This document shows positions 55,068-64,000 of a stretch of DNA of 64,000 bases, one piece after another. The stretch comes from Pseudocercospora fijiensis CIRAD86 (lineage: Eukaryota; Ascomycota; Dothideomycetes; Mycosphaerellales; Mycosphaerellaceae). Location of the stretch: NCBI RefSeq assembly GCF_000340215.1, contig NW_006921536.1, positions 2,381,582 to 2,445,581 of the forward strand, written 5' to 3'. The translations under genes were made by a program, and so were the position numbers. Numbering within the stretch: the first letter of the stretch is position 1; each line of letters begins with the position of its first letter. The notes under the pieces were generated by a model. It was given only the letters and a program-made list of their open reading frames with translations, had not been told where the DNA came from and made no database searches.

Positions 55068-55743
55068 GTTTTTGGTTTTGGGTTTGTCTTGATTAGAAGT
55101 CGAGGTTTGAGGTTGTTGTTCTGGCGGATTGTCTTGGAGTGAGTTCTTCTGTTCCCGAACACTTCTGTCCGATCGTCTCCTCTGTCTGAGCCATGAAGTA
55201 GTCCTGGCGGAGAAATTTTCTCTACGATGTCATGAGTGTAACGGACGGAATCAAGAGATGGTGTTCGGTATCTTGACTCTTGAGGTTTGTACGCCCACTT
55301 TACATGCTTATGACGGCACATGGTGGCCACGGTACGGGACATGTGAGCTTCGACCGGGGTTGATTTCTTGCATTTTTTGTGCAACGTTGGAGGCGGAGCT
55401 GCATGTGTCACTCAGACGGGGGTCTGTAGCTGGGCAGTGTGTATGCATATTCAGCGTGAGGCTGTGCTCGACGTGCAATAAATACCTGGTGTTGTTAGGA
55501 GATTTGGATGATGAAATCGAAATGGGAGCGTATGGACAAGATATGGGCGGTCTGGCTTCGGTATTGAATGCATGTACAGTGATAAGCAGATCGACCTTGC
55601 GGGTTTGGTTGCATAATGAGCATGCTGCGGATAGTTACAGTCAATATACATGTATATGTGACAATGTCGAGCAGAACGGACGGAGCAGAGGAGAAGGGCG
55701 GACCCGCGGACGTGCTTGGCGTCTTGGCAATGATGATGTGTTG
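55068..55743. other. Intergenic up to the Copia insertion, no supported gene
   Basis: The plus-strand ORF 55129-55785 (218 codons) and overlapping minus ORFs cover this stretch, but none has a recognisable motif, and the long one runs into the LTR. It likely contains the promoter of the 102 aa gene. Confidence 0.5.
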
Positions 55744-55748
55744 TTTTC

Positions 55749-55917
55749 TGTGACGCGTCAGCTCAATCACATGACAGACACGTGACCTCTTGGCATAAAG
55801 AATTTTTACACTGTATTTTAGACTATAGAATAGACGAAGACATAGGCAATTAACGAAGCTAATTCAACCGCCGGCAATATAGTATTACGTAAGTAATCTA
55901 CTACGCTATACGTAATA
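55749..55917 (+). repeat. Copia 5' LTR
   Basis: This 169 bp LTR starts TGTGACGCG and ends CGTAATA. It pairs with 62115-62283, from which it differs at 15 positions, all C/T or G/A. Its left third keeps CpA/TpG; its right part is mutated. Confidence 0.95.
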
Positions 55918-56139
55918 GTTATAAGCCCGGATTTAATCCGCGGTATTAGAGACTTCTATAGTAGGAAAGAATTTTCTTCTATTTTACGAGACCTCTAATA
56001 ATCGAATCGATAGTCTTAATAGTACTACGAAATTAGCTATCTATTTAAGCCTCTACAATCGCTTTAAAGTTAGTATATCCTTAATAGCCCTCTTATTAGC
56101 TAGTCGCCTTAGTAGTAGTAAGCTTGTTGTCCTTCGTAG

Positions 56140-57430
56140 ACCTAACGAATAGGATCGGTAGTTTAAGCAAACTAAGACGTATCTAACTAGATGTAGGACC
56201 TAGGTCTTTACTAGTCTGTATTCGACTAAGCCTACTAAACTAGTGTAACCCCTTCTTCCTAAGTTCGATATAGAACAACTTGTGACTAACCCCCTATATT
56301 AGGCTAGGGCAAAGCTTACTAAGGAACACTTTAATATAAGGAAGGCGGAGTTTAAACGCTTTAGGATAGCTCGTAATAAGACAATTAAATATCTAGCTAC
56401 AACTATAGACATTCGCTATTACTTGGAGATTACTAATCCTAATATAGACAATATAGCACTAACTATACGGCTTATTCTAACTCGATTAAAGAACAAGCTC
56501 GCACCTAATACTTAATAGTAAAGGACTGCCCTTAGTAAGGAGCTTTAACGCCTTGTTAATTCTAAACAGATAAAGGACCCTAAGTACTAGTACGAGGAAT
56601 AGCTTAACCTTTATAAGACAATAAAACGTATACAATACCCGGAAGTTAACAACTTAGTAACCTACCTATATACTATAGTTACGAATATAGATAAGACCTA
56701 TAGCAAAGGGCTCTATATAATATACTAGGTAGAGCTATTAGTTAACAACTTCTATTAGCTAATTAGCATAGTACGAGAATATGCCCGCAATATGCTAGGT
56801 ACTTCTACGAAGAAGGGTTTATCCTTTAGTATTATCTATAAAGAAGGTAAAGCTAGTACTAACGCCGCTTTATAAGCTACGGACGATAACGACAAGCCTA
56901 ATAAGAATAAGGGCCGCAGTAATAGCGGCAACCGTATACTAAAGACCTATGCTAAGCTTACTAGTATAGGCGAAAAGAAAGCTTATAAAAACCGCGGCAA
57001 GTGCACTATAGTAAACTACCGCCTTCGAGAATAGGTTAAAGAGAAAGATAAGGATAATAAGTAGAAAGGAAAACTGAAGTACTTTAAGGCCTACCTGCGT
57101 AAGAACAAGGGCTTCTGCTTAAGACAGGCTAAGTTCTTTAAGGACCTACTAGCTATTAAGATTGCTTAGCAATACTATAGACTTTCGGCTAAAGATAGAG
57201 ACGATACTAGAATAGGGAATAGATTAGACAAAGTCTTACTAGCCTGCTTCTTCAAACCTAACACTCTAGACCTATTAGCCTTCGCCCTAGTCACCCTTGC
57301 ACTAACTACCTATCTATTAATAGCTATAAGGGGCAAGAAATAGAATCCCTTTATTAGCCTAATATACGATAGTAGATCTAACTGCAATATTGTTAACTAC
57401 CCTAGTCGCTTCAACTTTTAGGCTATATTT
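56140..57430 (+). pseudogene. Copia Gag and protease, RIP-inactivated
   Basis: A stop-riddled frame contains helical Gag sequence (AEFKRFRIARNKTIKYLATTI near 56350, DIRYYLEI). A Lys-rich stretch follows, then a protease remnant near 57370 (LIYDSRSNCNIVN, where DSG of the active site reads DSR). The frame continues toward the integrase zone. Confidence 0.65.
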
Positions 57431-57999
57431 ATTCCACTACGAGCTACTATTGCAACTAGTACGGGATATAACAAAGTTATCGCTATCGGAAGGGCATCCT
57501 TTACTATTAATTTAGTAATAGGTAAACCCCTAACTATTAAACTAAAGGAATGCCTCTATATCCCTAACTTCTATACTAATATTGTTATAGGGGCAATCTT
57601 CTATTACCGTAGGTTTAAGCACAATAAGCTTGATAATATTCTCTACAACCTATAAGGGAAACTACTAGTCCCTCTTGTTAGACCGGACAACTATATACCC
57701 TATTTCGATATTACCTATAAAGTAGACGGTAAACCTCCGCTTAAACAGCTAATAGGGGATAAAGGTAAGCTATACCTATATCCTTTCTGACTGTCTCAGT
57801 TATTAACTACAACTATAATATTAGCCTACGTAATAGCTCGACGCTCCGTACGCCTACTGCCGCTAAGGAAGCTTACCCTTAAACAAATATATAAGGTGTT
57901 TAGATATCTCGGCTCTAAGAGAGCGTAAGAGCTTGCGGATAGAGTTAATAGAATAATAAGAGATTACATACATAACAATAAGGTACTAAGAACACTACT

Positions 58000-59160
58000 T
58001 TGTCCTACGTATATACAAGTAAAGGGCAAGAGGCTTATCTCTAGGAGACTAAGGCACTATAATATGTCGATACTAACTCTATATAGACACCTTGCAGCCG
58101 ACCTAATACAGCTGGATCCAGCCTATAATAGTAATTAGTACATTTTCTATGTATACGACCTAAATACTAGCCTTTATTTTATATAGACTACTAGCAATCG
58201 TTAGGAGTTAACTCTTCTATAATGCTGGAACTAAATAGCTACCTTCGTACGCAGCATTAGCAGAGACATTATATACCTATTATCTAACAATAAGGGAGGT
58301 ATTTTAGGCCTTCGGTTTCGGTCGTATCTACGCAATAACTATACTATATAGAGGCTAACAGCCCTATATACATTAGAACAGGACCTAGTAGAGCGAGTAG
58401 GCCGTACTATTATTAAGGTAGCTCGAGCCTTAATAATACACGCTAGATTTCTATATAACCTATAGCTAGAAGCAGTTTATATAGCAACCTTCCTAGCTAA
58501 CAGGTTACTAAGATTACGTATAGCCGACCTATCGATGCGTACCCTATATAAGATTAGTACTAGCTATAAGCCAAATGTAGCCTATATCTACTAGTTTGGA
58601 GCAAGGGCATATCTAGTAATCTACGGTACAGAGGCAACTAATAGCAAAAGGAAGGCTATACTACTAAACACTATAAAAATAGCCTTACGCACCTATATTA
58701 GATACCTATATAGATATAAAGGACACTCTATCTATAGGACATAGGTGCCCTTACGAATAATAGTGCTACGTATAAGGGACGTTATATTTAATGAAACCAA
58801 GTTCTATAATAGCTATAATAATGACCTAGGTGTTATTATAACTAATTAAGAGCTTGCAGAAGAATATAGTAATCTCGAAGAGGCACAAGTACCCGCCTCG
58901 GAGCATTAGTTTAACGAGCTTCGAGAAGCCTACGACATACCTCTAGACCTTGTTAGGTTTAGAGCTAAGGGGGTAGATATACTAATAGGGCCTAGTCGAC
59001 TTATAATAGTTAACAGGCTAACAGATAACCCTATTAGACTAGAACTACTACTACCTTAACTACTAGCACTAGCTAAGCTATAGCTTGTATAGGTGCCTAT
59101 ATAGAAACAAGACTTTCTAATTAATCTACGCGAAATACTATAGCCGCGTAATAACGTGCT
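58000..59160 (+). pseudogene. Copia integrase, RIP-inactivated
   Basis: Recognisable blocks are YRHLAADLIQLDPAYN (first catalytic Asp region, near 58085-58135), FYVYDL, then LEQDLVERVGRTIIKVARALI with the catalytic Glu region (near 58375-58435), LYNL.LEAVYIATFLANR, and the ARAYLVIYG stretch typical of Copia integrase C termini. Stops from Trp/Gln codons interrupt. Confidence 0.8.
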
Positions 59161-59269
59161 AAGTGAATTAGTTGAACTAACTATTAATTAGCTAACTATT
59201 AATTAGCAACCTTAACAACCTAAGAGCGATGCTAGCACCCACACCCCTACTAACAATACAGACGCACTA

Positions 59270-59470
59270 GGTTACGCGGATGGTGTAGACATGAGTTTGC
59301 TGCGTGTTATCTGCGTACAGAGCTTACCAAGTTACTAATGCTAATTAAAGCAGCTGGTGTGTCTCGTCGTTGCTTGCTAAATGTGGGAGGTCTGTACTAT
59401 CGTGTTAACAATCCAAACAAGCGACAGCGAGCAGCCGCGATCCGTTACTATATTAACGACCGAGACTAAG
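59270..59470. other. RIP-free patch inside the Copia element
   Basis: For about 200 bp CpA and TpG are frequent (GGATGGTGTAGACATGAG, GCAGCTGGTGTGTCTCG, CCAAACAAGCGACAGCGAG), in contrast to the RIP-mutated sequence on both sides. One plus frame through it (ELTKLLMLIKAAGVSRRCLL, then NNPNKRQRAAAIRYY) is open and in the frame that leads into the RT region. Confidence 0.75.
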
Positions 59471-59639
59471 CGAGAAACCTCCTTCTATTTAGCAACCTAT
59501 ATATAGCAGCAGAGTACGAAGCTAGGTTAATATATAGTAATAGCGCCGACAATAATCAAGCCGACAGCGATCTACTACTACTACTTCCTCGTAATAAAGA
59601 CGATCTAACCCTTATACCAAAAGTATTAGACTTGCTAAA

Positions 59640-61210
59640 GGAGCTACGCAACTAGCGACAGGTACTAAAGAGCAAATTTAAAGAGCATTAGATATATACT
59701 ATAAGAGTGGAATTTAATAAGGCGTTAGAGACACGTACATTCGAGTAGGTGGATCTAAACATACTAGACAAACCTAACCTCCTACCTCTTACCTAGGTAT
59801 TTAAATATAAGGGTAATACTAATAGTCGACTGATTAAGTTTAAAGCAAGAGTATATACAAGAGGGGACCTTTAGAAGAACACACACTTAGATACCTATGC
59901 CTTAATACTAGCTATACGAGTTTTTAGAGCCCTTATAGCTATCGTAGCTAAGTTTAACCTAGAAGCTAAGTAAATAGATGCAGTCAATGCCTTCCTTAAT
60001 GCTATATTCCTATATACGCTATACCTTAGGCCGCCTAATAGATTTAAGCAGAAAGGCTGAAGGTGTTAAAACTAATCTAAGCACTCTATAGTCTATAGGA
60101 GTTACCTCGGTTATAGTACAACCACTTTACTATAACACTAGAAAACAAACTTAGCATACAACTAGTAGATAATATAGACTGCCTATATACCGACCTAGAC
60201 AAACAGGTATTTATCTTCTTCTACGTAGACGATATTATACTATTATATTACCGCTAGTATATATAGAAGGCAATAGATCTTAAGTAGAAGTTAATAAAGG
60301 AATATGAAATTAGTAACCTAGGAAAGCTCTTATAGTTCCTTAGTATTGAAATTATACGCGATAGGCAGAACAGGAAACTGTAGCTATCTTAGAAGGCATA
60401 TACCGAGAAGATAGCTTAAAGATACAGTATCGCAATAGCTAGTCGAAGAGCTAAGGCACCCCTACTAACTAGATACGAGCTATATAAGAAACTAACTTCT
60501 AGTAAAGATAACTGTGCTCGACTTAATCTAGTAGCGATCCTAGCCTACTAGAGCCGTATAGGGGCACTTAACTTTGTAGCAGTTCAAACTAGGCCGGATA
60601 TAGCTAAGGCAGTGTCCTTATTGTCTAAGGCTCTATAGAACCCGCGGACAGAAGACATAGCAGCAGCAGACTAGTGCATTAGGTACCTGCTAAATACGAA
60701 GGACCTATACTTAGAGTATAACGCAAACGGACTAACAATTACCGCTTATTTAAGCTAACAGCTTTATAAATTCTACAGAGCTTCTAACGCATCCTATAGT
60801 AACTATAAGGGTACGAGACAGTCGTTAGAGGGATAGATATTCAGCCTATTTAATAGACTAGTTAATTAGAAGGCAGCACGACAGTTAACTGTTACTAAAT
60901 CTACGACTAAAGCTAAACTGCTAGCTGCCTTATATATAGGCTTAGAATTGATCTAGTAGAAGCGTTTCTTTAACAACATTAGCCTTACCTTAGATAGCAT
61001 TCCTATGCTATACTGTAACAATATACAGACTATCCGCATTATTAAAGCTAATGCTAGCAAACTAGATACGAAGCTCCGCTATATAGACATTCACTAATAC
61101 TAGCTAAGGCAAGAATATAAGGCTAGAAGGATTCAATGTAACTACCTAGCTATATAAGATATACTAGCCGATAGAATAACTAAGCTCTATAGCCCTTAGA
61201 ACTAAAAGAG
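59640..61210 (+). pseudogene. Copia reverse transcriptase and RNase H, RIP-inactivated
   Basis: RT blocks are KFNLEAK.IDAVNAFLNA (near 59950-60000, the DVKTAFLNG equivalent), LYLRPPNRF, and FFYVDDIILL (near 60210-60245, the YVDD box). RNase H follows with SRIGALNFVAVQTRPDIA near 60555, AARQLTVTKSTTKAKLLAAL (near 60870-60930), and LYCNNIQTIRI and TKLRYIDIH near 61000-61095. The reading frame shifts at least once between the first RT block and the YVDD box. Stops are frequent. Confidence 0.82.
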
Positions 61211-62114
61211 GTTCATTAAATAGCTAAGGCTAACTAAACTACCTAACCTAACAACTAACTAAGATATACAGTTATAGGGGTATATAAGGAAGCAACTCTT
61301 CCTCTAACAACCTCTTCCTCTTCCGCAATACGAAGACAACTCTATATAATAGGTAGTAGGCGCCCCCTACTTATCTACTAATTGTAACTAAGTCGATTAA
61401 ACACAACTTCATCGATTAGTACTAACAAAAGTGTCTAATACGATAACGACGACTAATTAGAACAAAGGACTTAACCTTACCTTCTAATATAGACTAAACA
61501 ATAGTATAGGTAACCTTACCCTACGGGGTACGTTACTATCGCCTATATTATTACTTCGAGCGTTACTTCTACTAACTAATAACAAGTCTATAGCGATTGT
61601 ATTAGTGCTAGTAATAATAGTGCAGTAGTCTTAGCTAAGGGTAGCGTCCTTAGTTAAGTTACCTATCTTAATTTATTAAATCTATTTAAACAATGTATAT
61701 CTTATCTAATCCTTTATCTAATCAAATAGACGCTACCTATGCGATTAATATAATAACCGATAGTAATAATGTAACGGGCTTAGTTTAGCTAAACTAACTT
61801 TACTAACGATACGAGTTCTTATATAAGGCTTAATAGTGTCGGTCTGTACTTAGACTACGTAGGAAGAAAACAGTTCCTAGTAACAGGGACCGTATATAAA
61901 GGTGTATACGCAGTCCGGATTATGTAATGATATCCTTCGGGGTACTCGGGGTATAAAATAAGACTCTCTTATATATAGTATAGATTTAAACCATTTTTTT
62001 AGTGTTTTAATAAAGCACTATATAAGGAGTTAAAAGGATTAATTTTCTTTTATTTGTATATAAAGAAGCATTAACTACCTTGCCTAAAACCCTTTTATAT
62101 AAGCTAAGGGGGTA

Positions 62115-62283
62115 TGTAACGCGTTAGCTTAATTACATAACAGACACGTGACCTCTTAGCATGAAGAATTTTTACACTGTATTTTAGACTATAGAATAGA
62201 CGAAGATATAGGCAATCAACGAAGCCAATTCAACCGCCGGCAATATAGTATTACGTAAGTAATCCACTGCGCTGTGCGTGATA
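62115..62283 (+). repeat. Copia 3' LTR
   Basis: This 169 bp LTR starts TGTAACGCG and ends CGTGATA, followed by the second TTTTC. Its left third is mutated and its right end keeps CpA/TpG, the mirror image of the 5' LTR. Confidence 0.95.
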
Positions 62284-62288
62284 TTTTC

Positions 62289-63888
62289 GACGCGTCCACC
62301 AAATGTTGGCTTTCTCTTGACACAATTGATGTTGTTCACTACTACAATTGATATGTCTCGCGAGAAATCGTAAGGCCAATACAATCGTCGTGGCATCCCG
62401 AATCTCCCACGGTACCTCCAAGCTGCGCAACTCTGGTAAAAATATGGCATCTTGACCCATCGAGACGCGTTTCGACTTTCGAGCCACCAAGCACAAGCCG
62501 CACGGAGACACAGTCAGGACCTCACAATGCTGCAGTCCTGCTGACCAGTGCGAGAGGCTGCGGTCGACTCGTTGCTGCGATCATGTCTGACGGCCGGACC
62601 AACGATCCCCCCACCCCTGGCAGCCCTCATCAACAGATCGGCACACCCTGGTTGCATGCTGTTTGTGGAGCCCCACGGGGAGCAATGGTCTTGATGCTCT
62701 GGTTGTCAGTCCGCCGTTTGCCGTGATGGAGCAGCTTCGGCTAGGACTACTCGCGTGACAACTTTGACAAGCATTCGAGAACGTATATGCTTAAAGCGGC
62801 GTATCAGCGACACGGGAACGGCAATTGCACTTCGCAGTGAGAATGACCTTCGGCATGGAAATTTTGGCATCTGTATTGACGTGTACGTCTGTTTCATCTT
62901 GGCGCTCCATTGATCCGACTGCTGAAAGATGGATGTTGTTCAAAGATCAGGCCCAAAATTGAGCACGCTGTACCCAAACAGCCGGACCTGAGAGGCTCGT
63001 TGAACGCGTCGCTCGCAACATGATGGCCTTTGGATGACAAAAAAAAATCGATCCAGAATCCGCTACCTTCGAAGATGTGCCATAAGTCTGGACTGTTCCT
63101 CTGACGATGCAAGCCACTCGTTTTCATGCCATGACCAATGCTTGGTCGTTCTCTGGTTGACTCGCACCACGCAACTCTTCATGATGATAGCATTCGAGGG
63201 GTAGTGGAGTTGTGGCGGGGCTTGTATGACCACGCTGGGGTTTGCTCGCTCGTTCACAATCCGTTCTGGCTTCAGCAATCGTTGTTTTGCGCTGGCAATT
63301 CCAGTCATTCCCGGAGTTTTTGAAGGACTGGAAAGCAGGCCTAACCGAGTGAATAGCCGCATTTGCCGGGCACAGAACTGGTGTCGACCACCCTGCGACT
63401 TTCATGGAAATAACAAACTCTTGCACATGCTGTTCGCGATTGCCGAGATCTCACTACGGCCGACGCATATAACGCACAAAATGATACCCTTGCGACATCT
63501 GGCTCGAAAATCTGCGGTCGATGTGACTTACAACTCGCTCCTCTACGGTAAGCGATTTCGCCGTTGACCATGCAGAATCACACAAAGTCATTGAGAAACG
63601 CACCTGTACAGACATTATTATATTAGCTTGGCCTCGACGATTCTGTTCAATAGAACTTCACCATAGGCGAACTATGAAATTCGGCTAACATGGTGACAAT
63701 GTTTCCAAAAGTGGTCGGCAAAGACCAGTTTAAGTTATGCCCCGAAGCAATCGCAGCCGGTTCCATGCATAGTTGATGCGGGGCCTACGACTCGATGGCG
63801 GGGAAATTACCATGGCGTTTATTAAAGTCGATTGAGCTGCCCACGACGTGTCGGGAATCTGTCTACCTGAACGACCTGGTCGCAGTCA
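62289..63888. other. Normal-composition DNA without a convincing gene
   Basis: About 1.6 kb where CpA/TpG is normal. Overlapping 60-110 codon ORFs occur on both strands (for example minus 62184-62450, which runs into the LTR, and plus 63226-63567), with no motif and no preferred frame. It likely includes the upstream region of the gene starting at 63889; an A8 run lies near 63040. Confidence 0.5.
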
Positions 63889-64000
63889 TGGCGAACGCAC
63901 CTCTGTCGACCGGGACAGCAAGCTTAGGCAGCTTTGCCGTGGGAACTGCACTCTACTGGCTGTACTTCAATCGCTACGAGACACATCTTCATGCCTTTAC
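63889..64000 (+). CDS. 5' end of a membrane-anchored protein (possible cytochrome P450), truncated by the window
   Basis: The ATG at 63889 opens 37 codons to the window end. Residues ~8-28 form a hydrophobic helix (TASLGSFAVGTALYWLYF), followed by NRYETHLH. A short N-terminal anchor followed by a basic/His-rich turn is usual for fungal microsomal P450s, and the sequence resembles their N termini, but no catalytic motif is visible, so any single-anchor membrane enzyme is possible. Confidence 0.45.

Larger units (their letters stand above)
55749..62283 (+). mobile_element. Copia (Ty1/Copia) LTR retrotransposon, RIP-inactivated
   Basis: The element is 6535 bp with two 169 bp LTRs (55749-55917, 62115-62283) and a perfect 5 bp target duplication TTTTC (55744-55748, 62284-62288). 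Plus-strand order is Gag (about 56140-57150), protease, integrase (about 58070-58600), reverse transcriptase (about 59700-60350), then RNase H (about 60560-61200). Integrase before RT defines Copia. TAG/TAA stops occur throughout. A patch at about 59270-59470 and the outer halves of the LTRs escaped mutation. About 860 bp without domains lie between RNase H and the 3' LTR. The element marks the right edge of the gene island. Confidence 0.93.

Noticed and set aside
55129..55785. 218-codon plus-strand ORF next to the Copia element
   Set aside because: It has no motif, is Cys/Arg-rich without pattern, and extends into the LTR. It is more likely a chance frame.
62184..62511. Minus-strand ORFs crossing the right Copia boundary as a gene
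   Set aside because: They run through the 3' LTR and the target duplication, so the apparent proteins are chimeras created by the insertion.

Overview
The window reads as a chromosome segment of a filamentous ascomycete. Genes are intron-poor with 50-170 bp GT-AG introns, they encode typical fungal proteins (Zn2Cys6 regulators, Atg22, Tom13/Mim1, Oxa1, an Shp1/p47 homologue, a fungal AtuA-DUF4387 remnant), and the repeats carry the signature of repeat-induced point mutation (RIP). A Dothideomycete is my best guess; that is inference from gene content, not a demonstrated placement. Two compartments alternate: transposon blocks in which CpA/TpG is nearly gone and TpA is everywhere (so Trp and Gln codons have become stops), and a normal-composition gene island.

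Left block, 1-27.7 kb: nested dead transposons, whose order of insertion can be read. The outermost readable element is a truncated copy of a short-LTR Gypsy chromovirus (Gypsy-A2, 26.2-27.2 kb, minus strand). It is interrupted by a second Gypsy family (Gypsy-B, minus strand, 19.3-26.2 kb, continuing at 2.6-3.3 kb). The integrase frame of Gypsy-B is split by a complete Gypsy-A1 (3328-19294) with two 197 bp LTRs and a 5 bp target duplication GCTAG. The reverse transcriptase of Gypsy-A1 is split in turn by an 8850 bp Helitron (6451-15300, minus strand) with DUF6570-like, HUH Rep and PIF1-type helicase regions. The first 2.6 kb belong to another, unclassified repeat inserted in Gypsy-B.

Gene island, 27.7-55.7 kb: two orphan ORFs at the edge, then ATG22, an ATP-dependent DNA ligase, an acidic orphan, a Leu3-like Zn2Cys6 regulator, an internally deleted AtuA-DUF4387 pseudogene, a RapZ C-terminal-like protein, an F-box-like remnant, OXA1, TOM13/MIM1 and an Shp1/p47-like UBA-SEP-UBX protein. 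These are followed by a flavin monooxygenase, a DJ-1/PfpI protein, a short-chain dehydrogenase and a second Zn2Cys6 regulator, which may form a small metabolic group. The island ends with a secreted HNH nuclease and a small conserved-looking protein.

Right side: a 6535 bp RIP-mutated Copia element (55749-62283) with two 169 bp LTRs and TSD TTTTC, then 1.6 kb of normal-composition DNA without a convincing gene, and the 5' end of a membrane-anchored protein (possibly a P450) running off the window. No tRNA, rRNA or CRISPR was seen. The most notable observations are the reconstructable nest with its asymmetric-end Helitron, the mutation gradient across the Copia LTR pair, a RIP-free patch inside that Copia, an ATG-less 115-codon frame that continues ATG22 past a single TGA, a DJ-1 protein with a basic insertion, and four local GC-skew inversions in the island.
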